This document shows, in pieces, positions 45,336 through 56,876 of a stretch of 64,000 nucleotides of DNA (position 1 is its first letter; every line of letters starts with the position of its first letter). Under the pieces are notes generated by a model, which had not been told where the DNA came from, made no database searches, and worked only from the letters and a program-made list of their open reading frames with translations. The position numbers and the translations under genes are program-made. Origin of the DNA: Anastatus disparis (lineage: Eukaryota; Arthropoda; Insecta; Hymenoptera; Eupelmidae); NCBI GenBank assembly GCA_017163975.1, contig JAFFSR010000249.1:1180501-1244500 (forward strand). The letters run 5' to 3'.

Positions 45336-46702
45336 CTAGTTTTCCTGGTTTTCATCTTTTTTATTTTCTTCAAAACTTATATTTAATATATCCATTTGCT
45401 CATGAGCTTTCTTTATTGTTTTGTTGTCCACTGGTGGCTTAAATTTTTCATATCTTGTTCTCTCTTTATTATTTCTGTTTGCTAATTCTGCTACATTTAT
45501 TGCTGGTGAATAGAACTGTTTCTTTTGATTTTGTTCTTGTGAACTTGGTCCTGGTTTATTCCAATGTGAATCATCTGTTGTTTTATTTGTATAGTTTTGC
45601 CTTTGATTATAATTTATATTTTCACTTTGTTTATAACTGTTGTAGTTACTTGTGTTATTTCTGTTTCCTTCATTGTTATTAATTCTTTGTTGTGTTTATT
45701 GCTGTTGGTAATAGGATGTCTTGTTTTGCTCTTTCTTCTCGTGAATTTTGTCGTCGCTATCGAAATCTGCGAGTATTTTTAGGAGTGACATTTTATCTTT
45801 GTTTTGTGAAAACTGTATAGCCTGTCTTACACTTCTGTTGAAATGTCTGGCTATTTTCTCTGTTAATTCCTCATCTGTGTCATTTAAATTCAATTCTTTT
45901 GCATAGCCGAATAACTGTATAGCGTATGAGACTCTTGATAATTTTCCTTGTTCATAAAACTGGCCAAATTCGATTTTACGTCTTGAAGTCCTTTGTATAT
46001 CATGACTCCAAAATCTCTCTTTAAATAATTTTTTTAATTCATTGTATGTAGTGACGTTATCTTGATGGATATACCACCATTCGTTTGCTTCCTTCTGTAA
46101 TACTGTTTCTAATATTTGAAGTTTTTGTTCTTCACTTATGTTTTTTAGGGCAATATATTTGTCCAATTCTTTATTATTTGTAGCTGCTTGTTCTGTTGTT
46201 TTGTTTGCTATATTTTCTTGAAGTTGATTTATTTTTTCATCCTGTTCAAATGCTAATTCATCTATTTTTCTGTTCAAGCTGCTATGTACCATTTTTATGG
46301 CTTCATCTTCATTTATTACTTTTTTTAACTCTTGTAATTCTTTGATTAATTTGTCGTTTCGTTCTGACAATAAGGCGTTTTGTACTCGTTGAGTAAGTTT
46401 CTCATTCCCATGTTATCTTCTGATAATCTTTTTATTTTGTCAGATAATGCGTTTACTTGTTCTCTCACATTTTCCGTTTCTGCGTGTGCTGTTCTTTCTA
46501 AATTTAAATGTATTGATTTTTCTGAATCTGTAGATGTGTTCATTTTTGTGTCCAATTCTTCTTGTTTTGCAAATAATTCCTGTAACTCATCTGTTACTAC
46601 TCTCATCCATTCATTTTGTTTTGATTGATTATTATCGTCAAAAGATTGATCAGCATTTTCCAATTCTTTCATTAATATCGTTGAGCGTCTTTTGTTCGCC
46701 AT
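45336..46702 (-). pseudogene. Gag of the LTR element, frameshifted
   Basis: Starts at 46702 with MANKRRSTILMKELENAD, followed by a long coiled-coil-like, Gln/Glu-rich part. After a frameshift near 46350 the open piece 46370-45696 has NEWWYIHQDN, LKKLFKERFWS, FGQFYEQGKLSRVSYAIQLF and IARHFNRSVRQAI, the order typical of the retrotransposon Gag capsid region. A second shift near 45696 leads into an Asn/Gln-rich tail ending near 45336. No CCHC knuckle is visible. Gag would form cytoplasmic particles; the shifts make this copy defective unless sequencing errors are involved. Confidence 0.7.
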
Positions 46703-46970
46703 TTTGATATATATATTTTTTTTCTTTACTTTTATTCTTCTTCTTTTTGAATCTCGTTTCTTGAATTTGTTTTACTTTCGCAATAAAATTTAATTTTTAA
46801 TCAAAACAAAAGGAAAAAAATAAATTTGTCTGTGCGCTTATTGTGCGATGCTACTGTACAATTCATTTCATATGTTAGTTTTGTGCATAAGTGTGACACC
46901 GAACCTGCAAAATGTCTATTTGATTTGAGTTTACTTTATTTGATTTAATATATTTAATATATTCGGCTTC

Positions 46971-47794
46971 GATCTGCTTAAGCGTCGATCAAGCCGCCGC
47001 GGCCGCAATCCTCTCCTACTACTAAGTAGAAGGGATGCATTTACATATCTTACATTGTACTATTACAGGTGCGCTTAGATGTGTGCTAGCGTACGTCACT
47101 TTATAGGCGTGGATCGGCGCACATCTAGGCGCGTACATATATTCTTATTAATATCCATCTCGCGCGCTGATATACCTTCTAATTGCTACGTCGCGCCGAC
47201 TCACAAGATAGAGATAGACCTTTAAGAGGCGGTCGGAACCAAATCGGTGACTTGCGGTATATATCAAGTCAGCATTTTTCGCTTTACGATAATATTTTGT
47301 ATATTTTTATGGCTTAAACCATTTCAAATTATTCTTTATATACATGACTAGAGGAAATGACTATATTTTTACCATATAAATAAGTAAATAAATTATTATA
47401 AACATTTATTACAAATATCAAACTGACTTGACATATACTGCATGCAAAAAACTGTCGTGTCGATTGTTAGGTGGCATTTTTCGCTTTATAACAATATTTT
47501 GTATATTTTTGTGGCTTTAACTATTTTAAATTATTCTTTATATACATGACTAGAGGAAATGACTATATTTTTACCATATTAATAAATTAATAAATTATTA
47601 TAAGCATTTATTACAAGCACCGAACTAAGTCACCGATTTGGTTCCGACCGCCTCTTAACGTGATGATTCGAAATCAAGAGAGAATAAGATTATTGCTAAT
47701 TATCTTTTATTTTATTCTTTTTTCTTACTTATTCTCTCTCAAATTCTCTATCAATTCTTTATATTATAAATATAATATAAGTGAGGTCACAATT
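46971..47794 (-). repeat. 5' LTR, interrupted by a TTAA element
   Basis: Same sequence as 43480-43885, with 429 extra bases plus one TTAA at 47226-47658. Because only this LTR carries the insert, the insert arrived after the LTR element. The uninterrupted partner LTR shows the single TTAA at about 43739-43742. Confidence 0.8.
47226..47654. mobile_element. TTAA-flanked miniature element inside the 5' LTR
   Basis: The ends GAGGCGGTCGGAACCAAATC are perfect inverted repeats, flanked by TTAA at 47222-47225 and 47655-47658. The interior holds a direct duplication: about 47270-47380 and about 47463-47580 share TTTTTCGCTTTA followed by TATACATGACTAGAGGAAAT. No coding capacity. The empty site is in the 3' LTR. 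Confidence 0.85.
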
Positions 47795-48154
47795 CATGTT
47801 TTATTACTCTCTATAATGACATCTTAAAATAGGTTAAAGTTTCTTGTTTAAGCTATCCATAATTTATTTATTTTTAATTATCATTTGTTATAGATTACTT
47901 GCATATTTAATGATTAATGTACTTTATTATAATAAATATTCTCTCACTTCAATTTTTTAAAAGTTTTTTGAATATGAGTAACGTTATACAATAATACTTG
48001 TCTTTATTATACTTTTTTCCTGTAAATTATATTAATCATATCGTTTGACGAGACTATTTTCATTTATTAGTGCATTGAATTTGGTTATTTTGCAAATTCA
48101 TTTTATTTATTATATATTGATTGATACAATACATTTATAAAAAATATTTAAGAG
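47795..48154. other. Non-coding spacer
   Basis: AT-rich, nothing recognised. Confidence 0.35.
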
Positions 48155-48442
48155 CATGACGAAACTGTCCGCCTTCTAATAATATTTCCAATCCTAACTT
48201 ATGAATAAACGATGCGTTTAATCGAGTTTTTTTACTACAAAGAAAAAATTTGTAAGATTAGACTCTAGTGCGGACAACCCAAGAAATCCACCAAAATATT
48301 ATACATACAAAGTTATACTAAAAACTTTCAATGTATCGTATTTTAAGGTTAGGTTTGTCGAGTTTAATATCTAATTTCCAATCAAAGCTCATAAAAAAAT
48401 AACAAGTCCAAATGATTTTTTATTTTAACAAAAATTATTGTA
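48155..48442 (+). repeat. Dispersed repeat that received the Penelope insertion (related copy at 60443)
   Basis: Aligns along its length with 60443-60705, for example AAGGTTAGGTTTG against GGAGTTAGGTTTG and CATAAAAAAATAAC in both. The match is cut at 48442 by the Penelope dimer and resumes for a few bases at 55118 (CTAATATAGCT). Confidence 0.65.
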
Positions 48443-48770
48443 GATATGTATGAAAATAATGGCCTTTCTGCCCAATCAATAAACTTAAAAAATCCTTTAT
48501 TCTTTTTAAACAATTTTTCCTTTATTTTCCTTTCTCAACGTTTCGGACATTTTTTATTTTATGTCCCTCCTCAGGAGCAAAATCACTATATAAAAAAAGA
48601 AGAACCACACAACGTAAATCAAGAATTCTTTTCAAAAAGACCATTTACAAAAAGAATTAATAACTCACAGTCAGAATTAAATTTTATCTCAATACGTATT
48701 ACACAATAACTACGTTGATCGTCAATACAATAAGTAAAGCTAGAACAGCTCCTTATATAGTCTCACTATA
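48443..48770 (-). repeat. Penelope terminal repeat (3' of the minus copy)
   Basis: Inverse of 54762-55080, slightly shortened at its outer end. Carries the hammerhead-like core at 48541-48574 on the minus strand. Confidence 0.75.
48541..48574 (-). ncRNA. Candidate hammerhead-ribozyme core
   Basis: Minus strand: CTGAGGA, a 6-bp stem (GGACAT with ATGTCC), then GAAA. These are the conserved parts of the hammerhead (CUGANGA, stem II, GAAA). The partner strand with the cleavage site was not found convincingly nearby. Confidence 0.5.
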
Positions 48771-48838
48771 CAAATGCGCAACAACAACGACAAAGCAAGT
48801 AACGGCTTACTATAAATATTTTTCGCTGTACATACATA

Positions 48839-51564
48839 TTATAGAATTTCAAAATTTCTTAATCTTGATTTATATTCATTATCAAGTAAGCCTATTTCAT
48901 ATTGTTTATTAAGATAATTTTTTTGATTATGTATATGCAAAGCCTCCGAAAACAATCTTTTCTGAAAATTACACTCATTATCTAAAATGTTAATTTTTTC
49001 AAAGTCTATATAATGTTTGTTATTTTTAATATGCATGAATAATGAAGAATTTTCATCTTTTTTATTATATTTACTGACATGTTCCCGCAGTCTTACACTT
49101 AAACGTCTACTCGTCTGACCTACATAAGTTGCACTACAATTTTTGCAAGCGATTTTATATACAACATTGGAGCTATCCAATATGTTATTTTTATCTTTAC
49201 CTAATTTTATTATACTGTTAAATTTATTTTTTGTTGTAAAAACGATATTTGTATTAAGTTTATTAAAAAAATTTTTCATTGTTTTTTCAAATTCCTTAAA
49301 ATATGGCAAAGATATTACCTGACAACTCCTATTTTCTTTTAAATAATTTTTAATATTCCTATTAGCTGCAAGATTATTTAATTTTTCTAATCTGATTTTA
49401 ATGTCTATTAATTATGTTTGAAGGATATTGGTTTAACATGAGAGTATTTTTTATGTACACTTGGCGGAAAGGATATTTTTCCGAATGTGTACCTCAAATG
49501 GCAGCGCTGCATATTTTACCGTAGACATAAGAAAACTTCAAATTATGGATTGAGTTTCACATCATGATTATTTTGTTTTTTCTTATAGGTTATTCATGCA
49601 AAATTCAAATGATAACAACTTAAATTTTATTGCTTATATAATTTAAATTCACCATATTAGATTCCATATGATTATTGAACTGAGAAATAAAAATTTTATT
49701 TAATAAAATTATAATTCGGATCATGAAAAAAGAAAGTAATATTGTTTGTTTACTAAAATTATGTCATTAAATAATAAGTAACGATGATGCGAAATTTGTC
49801 CTATAATTTGGAATTGTCTTATGCCTGTGGTAAAATATGCGATGTTGCCATTTGAGGTTAACATTCGGAAAAATATCCTTTCCGCCAAGTGTACATAAGA
49901 TTATCTTTATGAAATTTATTATGAGATAGACCAATGGCCTTATCAACAAGAGAGTAAATGATAGCAATTTTGTTATTATATGGATGGTGTAACTTAAAAT
50001 TAAAATAACGTCCAGAAGCCGTTGGTTTTTTATACCAATTTGTTATAATATTTCTATTCTCATCAACAATGATCTGTAAGTCCAAAAAGTTAATGACATT
50101 ATTATTAGAACGTTCTACTGTGAATTGCAAGTGTTCATTACAAGAATTAAAGGTATTCAAAACAAATTAAATTTTCGTCTTTGGTACACATATTAAAATG
50201 TCATCAACATATCTACAATAAAGGATCGGCTTAAAACCAAGACCTCTTATAGTTTCAATTTCTAAATCCTCCATTACAATATCAGATAAAATTGGGCTAA
50301 TAGGATTTCCCATAGCAAGACCAAAAACTTGCTTATAAAAATTATCGTTAAATTGAAAGTAATTATTGCTCAAAATAAATTTAATCACATTTAACAAATC
50401 ATTGCAGCTCATATTAACATTGTTACAAATCTGAGTCGATCTTTTTTCAATAGCATTACAGACTAAGTCGATCGGAACATTCGTGTACATGCTAATCGCA
50501 TCCAAACTAATAATCTCATGATCTATTGGAATGACAATCTTATTTAGGCTATCTTTACGTTTTTTACTATTATCCATATGAGAAAATGGAATTTTAACAT
50601 TGTCCATAACCAGTCCAGAAAAAATTTTTGAAATGTTATATAAAGGTGAATTAATTGCGGAAACAATCGGTCTAACAGGAAAATTCTCTTTGTGTATCTT
50701 AACCAACCCGTAAGCCTTGGCTATGTTAAATTTCTGTCGCACAGTAGGAAGTTTTGTGTTGTCACCAAGAAAATTTTTATCATTAAGATTTTTGCTTAAT
50801 AGAGCGGTGTTATTTTCAAGCTTCGAAAGTAAGTTAGAAGTTATTTTTAAATAATATTTTCTATCAGTAAATAGACATTCCACTTTCTTTAAATAATCTA
50901 ATTTTTCTATAACAACTGTACTATTGCCTTTGTCAGCTCTAGTTACTAAAATGTTAGAATTTTTATTTAAAAATTGTTTTGTTTTATTTAAATCTATCTC
51001 AATTTTTTTATCAGTGAAATTATTTGATATTATTCTATTCTTAAAAGTCTTTAGTGTGTCTAAAAAATTTTTTCTAATAGAATGACTATTGTTTTCGTCT
51101 ACATTGTTTTTTAAAAAAATTTAAAAATTCTTAATAATTTCTAAAGACGTTGATTTATCAAAATTTTCATTAAAATTAAATTTTTCTCCCAACATCAGAG
51201 TGTCAATAACGTATTGCGGCAACACTGTACTTGTTAAATTTACACACCATTTGTTTTGTATATCAACATTATTTACATTTTCGCTTATTACAATGCTGCT
51301 GTCTGTTACATATTTATCCGCTTTATTATTATATCTAGTATCTTTTTCGTTTTCAATATAATGATTTTCAGGCAGAACAACACCGTATTTAAACCTATAG
51401 AGATTATTAAGTTTCTTTTTTAAACTGTTTTTACAATGAAACATAATAAATTCCAATTTAACAACATAATAATCATAAAACAATTCTATGACATTAATCT
51501 CAACAGAGGTTTTTAAAGCATTCTTACATTTATCTATCTCAGGAATAATGCATTTGTATGGCAC
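48839..51564 (-). pseudogene. Penelope-like reverse transcriptase plus GIY-YIG endonuclease, minus copy (broken)
   Basis: Compared with the plus copy, this lacks the N-terminal part: the frame begins next to the junction at 51564. It shares the stop that ends 51121, has a further stop where the plus copy has a Glu codon (50167), is interrupted by a TA-flanked element at 49458-49891, and has lost two bases near 49400. RT motifs are readable: KIHKENFPVRPIVSA, LDAISMYTNVP, GLAMGNPISPILSD and RYVDDIL near 50200. The final 156 codons (49309-48839) keep YKIACKNCSATYVGQT and RLREHVSKY of the GIY-YIG domain. It cannot make a full protein. Confidence 0.85.
49458..49891. mobile_element. TA-flanked miniature element inside the minus Penelope copy
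   Basis: The ends CACTTGGCGGAAAGGATATT are inverted repeats of roughly 90 bp, flanked by TA at 49456-49457 and 49892-49893. The plus Penelope copy has the empty site (TTATGTACATAAAAA near 54069-54083). It resembles 1313-3061 in TA target and CACT-type ends, but the remaining sequence differs. Confidence 0.8.
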
Positions 51565-51570
51565 ATTTGT

Positions 51571-51935
51571 ATAGTGAGACTATATAAGGAGCTGCTCTAG
51601 CTTTACTTATTGTATTGACGATCAACGTAGTTATTGTGTAATACGTATTCAGATAAAATTTAATTCTGACTGTGAGTTATTAATTCTTTTTGTAAATGGT
51701 CTTTTTGAAAATAATTCTTGATTTACGTTGTGTGGTTCTTCTTTTTTTATGTAGTTATTTTGCTCATGAGGAGGGACATAAAATAAAAAATGTCCGAAAC
51801 GTTGAGAAAAGAAAATAGAGGAAAAATTTTTTGAAAAGAAAAAAGGATTTTTTAAGTTTATTGATTGGGCAGAAAGGCCATTATCTTCATACATATCTAT
51901 TACTATAACCATCTGCCATTGGCTGCATTAGCTAT
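51571..51935 (+). repeat. Penelope terminal repeat (5' of the plus copy)
   Basis: Same orientation as 54762-55104 and close to it in sequence, including TCACTATACAAATG-type edges and a GCTGCATTAGCTATT end. Its hammerhead-like core (51766-51799) has A in place of the first C (ATGAGGA). Confidence 0.75.
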
Positions 51936-51987
51936 TATTTAATTACAACGTAGGCCGAATAATACGTTGTTTCAATATATTTCTATC

Positions 51988-54693
51988 ATGATAACCAATA
52001 TGGATGTTAACGAAACTCACAACGTAAGACTTGATCGAGATCCTATGGAAAAAGGTAACCACCGTTCAAAGGACCACGATCTTTTAGTATATTATTTAAG
52101 TTTTAGAAAGGACAAAAACTTATGTTTTATTTTATTTTTAATTTTTAAAGCATATAACGTTAATGTTAAAAAACAATTTCATAATTTAGCTAAAGTTTTA
52201 ATGAGAGGAAAATATTTACGAGAGAGATGTAAATTTTTGATAAAATGTAGATTTTATGGGTTGTATCCAAAGCATTTGGAAAATTGTGTTAAAAATATAA
52301 ATAATAATTATGCATTTTCTAAGAAATATAAACTCAAGCAAGATAAAGTAGTTAAAAGTATAAAACACAGGTTACTAAACAATGAAATAACAGACGTAAA
52401 TTTACATATAAAAAACATTATTACTGAGATAGATAAATGTAAGAATGCTTTAAAAACCTCTGTTGAGATTAATGTCACAGAATTGTTTTATGATTATTAT
52501 GTTGTTAAATTGGAATTTATTATGTTTCATTGTAAAAACAGTTTAAAAAAGAAACTTAATAATCTCTATAGGTTTAAATACGGTGTTGTTCTGCCTGAAA
52601 ATCATTATATTGAAAACGAAAAAGATACTAGATATAATAATAAAGCGGATAAATATGTAACAGACAGCAGCATTGTAATAAGCGAAAATGTAAATAATGT
52701 TGATATACAAAACAAATGGTGTGTAAATTTAACAAGTACAGTGTTGCCGCAATACGTTATTGACACTCTGATGTTGGGAGAAAAATTTAATTTTAATGAA
52801 AATTTTGATAAATCAACGTCTTTAGAAATTATTAAGAATTTTTAAATTTTTTTAAAAAACAATGTAGACGAAAACAATAGTCATTCTATTAGAAAAAATT
52901 TTTTAGACACACTAAAGACTTTTAAGAATAGAATAATATCAAATAATTTCACTGATAAAAAAATTGAGATAGATTTAAATAAAACAAAACAATTTTTAAA
53001 TAAAAATTCTAACATTTTAGTAACTAGAGCTGACAAAGGCAATAGTACAGTTGTTATAGAAAAATTAGATTATTTAAAGAAAGTGGAATGTCTATTTACT
53101 GATAGAAAATATTATTTAAAAATAACTTCTAACTTACTTTCGAAGCTTGAAAATAACACCGCTCTATTAAGCAAAAATCTTAATGATAAAAATTTTCTTG
53201 GTGACAACACAAAACTTCCTACTGTGCGACAGAAATTTAACATAGCCAAGGCTTACGGGTTGGTTAAGATACACAAAGAGAATTTTCCTGTTAGACCGAT
53301 TGTTTCCGCAATTAATTCACCTTTATATAACATTTCAAAAATTTTTTCTAGACTGGTTATGGACAATGTTAAAATTCCATTTTCTCATATGGATAATATT
53401 AAAAAACTTAAAGATAGCTTAAATGAGATTGTCATTCCAATAGATCATGAGATTATTAGTTTGGATGCGATTAGCATGTACACGAATGTTCCGATCGACT
53501 TAGTCTGTAATGCTATTGAAAAAAGATCGACTCAGATTTGTAACAATGTTAATATGAGCTGCAATGATTTTATAAATGTGATTAAATTTATTTTGAGCAA
53601 TAAATACTTTGAATTTAACGATAAATTTTATAAGCAAGTTTTTGGTCTTGCTATGGGAAATCCTATTAGCCCAATTTTATCTGATATTGTAATGGAGGAT
53701 TTAGAAATTGAAGCTATAAGAGGTCTAGGTTTTAAGCCGATCCTTTATTGTAGATATGTTGATGACATTTTAATATGTGTACCAAAGACGAAAATTGAAT
53801 TTGTTTTGAATACCTTCAATTCTTGTAATGAACACTTGCAATTCACAGTAGAACGTTCTAATAATAATGTCATTAACTTTTTGGACTTACAGATCATTGT
53901 TGATGAGAATAGAAATATTATAACAAATTGGTATAAAAAACCAACGGCTTCTGGACGTTATTTGAATTTTAAGTCACACTATCCATATAATAACAAAATT
54001 GCTATCATTTACTCTCTTGTTGATAAGGCCATTGGTCTATCTCATAATAAATTTCATAAAGATAATCTTATGTACATAAAAAATACTCTCATGTTAAACC
54101 AATATCCTTCAAACATAATCAATAGACATATTAAAATCAGATGAGAAAAATTAAATAATCTTGCAGCTCATAGGAATATTAAAAATTATTTAAAAGAAAA
54201 TAGGAGTTGTCAGGTAATATCTTTGCCATATTTTAAGGAATTTGAAAAAACAATGAAAAAGTTTTTTAATAAACTTAATACAAATATCGTTTTTACAACA
54301 AAAAATAAATTTAACAGTATAATAAAATTAGGTAAAGATGAAAATAACATATTGGACAGCTCCAATGTTGTATATAAAATCGCTTGCAAAAATTGTAGTG
54401 CAACTTATGTAGGTCAGACGTGTAGACGTTTAAGTGTAAGACTGCGGGAACATGTCAGTAAATATAATAAAAAAGATGAAAATTCTTCATTATTCATGCA
54501 TATTAAAAATAACAAACATTATATAGTCTTTGAAAAAATTAACATTTTAGATAATGAGTGTAATTTTCAGAAAAGATTGTTTTCGGAGGCTTTGCATATA
54601 CATAATCAAAAAAATTATCTTAATAAACAATATGAAATAGGCTTACTTGATAATGAATATAAATCAAGATTAAGAAATTTTGAAATTCTATAA
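51988..54693 (+). pseudogene. Penelope-like reverse transcriptase plus GIY-YIG endonuclease, plus copy (two in-frame stops)
   Basis: In Penelope-like elements one protein nicks the target and copies the RNA there. One frame runs from ATG 51988 to 54693, about 900 codons, broken only by TAA at 52843-52845 and TGA at 54142-54144. The N-terminal part is Lys/Asn-rich. RT motifs follow: TRADKGNSTVV (near 53020), VKIHKENFPVRPIVSA, SLDAISMYTNVPID (near 53460), GLAMGNPISPILSD, YCRYVDDILI (near 53750), NFLDLQI and WYKKPTASGRY. The last 156 codons hold YKIACKNCSATYVGQTCRR and LREHVSKY (GIY-YIG). The TAA is shared with the minus copy; the TGA is not. Terminal repeats flank it. Confidence 0.85.
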
Positions 54694-54761
54694 TATGTAT
54701 GTACAGCGAAAAATATTTATAGTAAGCCGTTACTTGCTTTGTCGTTGTTGTTGCGCATTGG

Positions 54762-55104
54762 TATAGTGAGACTATATAAGGAGCTGTTCTAGCTTTACTT
54801 ATTGTATTGACGATCAACGTAGTTATTGTGTAATACATATTGAGATAAAATTTAATTCTGACTGTGAGTTATTAATTCTTTTTGTAAATGGTCTTTTTGA
54901 AAAGAATTCTTGATTTACGTTGTGTGGTTCTTCTTTTTTTATATAGTGATTTTGCTCCTGAGGAGGGACATAAAATAAAAAATGTCCGAAACGTTGAGAA
55001 AGGAAAAAAAAAGGATTTTCTAAGTTTATTGATTGGGCAGAAAGGCCATTATCTTCATACATATCTATTACTATAACCATCTGCCATCGGCTGCATTAGC
55101 TATT
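54762..55104 (+). repeat. Penelope terminal repeat (3' of the plus copy)
   Basis: Third copy of the terminal repeat, ending GCTGCATTAGCTATT directly before the 13-bp target duplication. It contains the hammerhead-like core at 54958-54991. A deletion relative to 51571-51935 lies near 55010. Confidence 0.75.
54958..54991 (+). ncRNA. Candidate hammerhead-ribozyme core
   Basis: CTGAGGA (54958-54964), stem GGACAT (54966-54971) with ATGTCC (54982-54987), then GAAA (54988-54991). It fits the CUGANGA-stem II-GAAA core. Stem III could use ACGT after GAAA with ACGTT near 54917-54921, but the matching stem I is poor. Hammerhead motifs are known from Penelope-like terminal repeats. Confidence 0.5.
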
Positions 55105-55117
55105 AAAAATTATTGTA

Positions 55118-56585
55118 CTAATATAGCTTTAGTGCGGACAAGTCATTATATTTGTTTAATTTATGAATTTAAAAAGATTTTGATGAAATAAAAAAAGCAA
55201 AACTCAATTGCTGCAGCTCCGACATGCCGTTAAGTAACGTCGGTAAAAAACAGATAATTAACGAATAAACTAAATAAAACATCCATACTTGAATCCACTG
55301 TTACGCGTATAGATATTAATAAAAGGTATTTTCAATTAAAAGTAATTAAAACAAAATTTACTGCAGAATTTAGTTAAAGATATTCATAATAAGTTAAATC
55401 GTAGTATAAGTGATCTAGGTTATATGTATATCTTCCAATTTGTTATATATACCTTCCATGTTAGGCGATAAATAATCCATGCTTACTCAGAGAATTCTTA
55501 TAGACTTTACGAATAATTCGTAACGCATCGACACCATTATACAAAAAAAATTGTTTAAATAAACAAATCTAATATTAGTATATAGCCTTTAGTTTCACTG
55601 ACAACGACTATCTATAAACCTAAAGATTGCAACTATTTTCAGAAAAAAATTTTTTAAATTGAATTATTCGAAAAGCTTTTGTATAAAATAGATATAGTTT
55701 ATTTCGTAATATATGTAAAAAAAGAGCATGTAATACAATGATTAAAATTAAAATATATAAAATACTTAAAAAATAATATTGCACTGTATAAATAGAATTG
55801 TATAGTATGATACCACAGTCTTAGGTAATAATAGAATTCATAAAAATAAAAGAAGTAAAACCATTGTTAATGCTTTTTGATTGTACGAAAAACATCTAAA
55901 ATAGCAGAAAATGTAAGTGATAAGAAAATCAGCTGTAAAAAATTAAATACAGATTTACCCAAGCATAAATCTCTAGAATAAGTCTATTATCACAAAAAAA
56001 ATCCATGAAAAAAAATTTTTGGTTTAAACAACTGTATTGTTAATTTATTTTAAAATATATCTATTGGTTACAAAAGGCAAATGAAAAGATATCGTAAATC
56101 TTTTCAATGTACAAATTTACTAAGGTATTAGTTATGATGGCCAACATTTCGAAGATATAAATACTTCCCTCTTATTGGACTACAAATAATAACAATTTTA
56201 TAATTAACAACGACCATTCACTAGGTATCACATCATAACTACACTGAAAAAGTCTCTGGTATTTATTACTATATATACTGACAGAAATTTTATCTAGAGG
56301 CAAACGGAATATACATGGTCCTAGTGAAAATATGTTTGTTTTACGACCTAGCAAAAATCCACTTGTAGGTAACATAATATCTTTGCAGCAAAAGATTTAA
56401 TTATGATTCAAACGTCTAGTTACTTGCATCTAATGGATTCAGTTTTCTATCTTAATGATCATATCAATATGGAGCCATCTACTTGTTGCGAGATATCTTT
56501 TCTGTCACTGTACCATAGATACAAAATATTGTACATACTTTGAAAACCTTTCATTATTTTAAAATATTAATAAAAGAATCATTGT
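55118..56585. other. Non-coding AT-rich region
   Basis: About 1.5 kb with no recognisable gene, palindrome or tandem array. Confidence 0.4.
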
Positions 56586-56609
56586 TTTGAATAAAAATAA
56601 AACAATCTT

Positions 56610-56860
56610 TTTTGGCCCTCAGGGCGCAAAATTCGATTTTCTATGCTTGTCAAGCGGACGCAAAATAGCACATTCCCGCCCTAGGGCGCAAAACTGGCGG
56701 AGGCGCCGATATATTAGTAATGCTACGCGCGCACCAATTCAAGCGCACATTTACGCGCGTGATTGTACGAAAGCGTATGCGCGCGCATGCCAATTCAAAC
56801 GCACATTCACGGTGCAGTTATTTGGACGCACATTCACGCGCGGGCCGCTTTGATGTGTGG
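56610..56860. other. GC-rich island with CGCGC and GCGCACATT-type repeats
   Basis: A sharp local rise in GC. Words such as CAATTCAAGCGCACATTTAC and CAATTCAAACGCACATTCAC recur with a spacing of about 60 bp, giving two or three degenerate units. No gene is supported. Confidence 0.5.
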
Positions 56861-56876
56861 ATTAAATCAATTGTTT

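Larger units (their letters stand above)
43480..47794 (-). mobile_element. Gypsy-like LTR retrotransposon lacking a recognisable pol
   Basis: Two direct repeats of about 400 bp (43480-43885 and 46971-47794, the latter enlarged by an insertion) enclose a minus-strand Gag frame, so the 5' LTR is the right-hand copy. On the minus strand the LTR would begin TGTGACCTCACTT; just upstream of the 3' LTR is a purine tract (CGGGGGGCAAAT). GAAT next to both outer ends could be a 4-bp duplication, but is ambiguous. No protease, reverse transcriptase or integrase motif is visible in 43886-45330, so the copy is either deleted or a Gag-only derivative. Confidence 0.75.
48443..55104. mobile_element. Head-to-head inverted dimer of a Penelope-like retroelement
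   Basis: A minus-strand copy (48443-51570) and a plus-strand copy (51571-55104) meet near 51570. Each has a reverse transcriptase followed by a GIY-YIG endonuclease, the hallmark of Penelope-like elements. Terminal repeats lie at 48443-48770 (inverted), 51571-51935 and 54762-55104. AAAAATTATTGTA is duplicated at 48430-48442 and 55105-55117, so the pair was inserted as one unit. Inverted, partly truncated partners are known for Penelope elements. The minus copy lacks its first part (it begins at codon-equivalent 52430 of the plus copy). Confidence 0.85.

Noticed and set aside
45236..45782. Plus-strand Leu/Phe-rich frames
   Set aside because: They are the reverse strand of the Gag pseudogene and its tail.
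49454..49895. TGTACA as a 6-bp target duplication
   Set aside because: A TA duplication with ends extended by CA/TG explains the same sequence and fits a common transposition mode; kept only as an alternative.
51649..51912. Frames encoding NGLSAQSINL-type peptides in all three Penelope terminal repeats
   Set aside because: They are antisense to the element and simply reflect the terminal repeat; no evidence of a protein.
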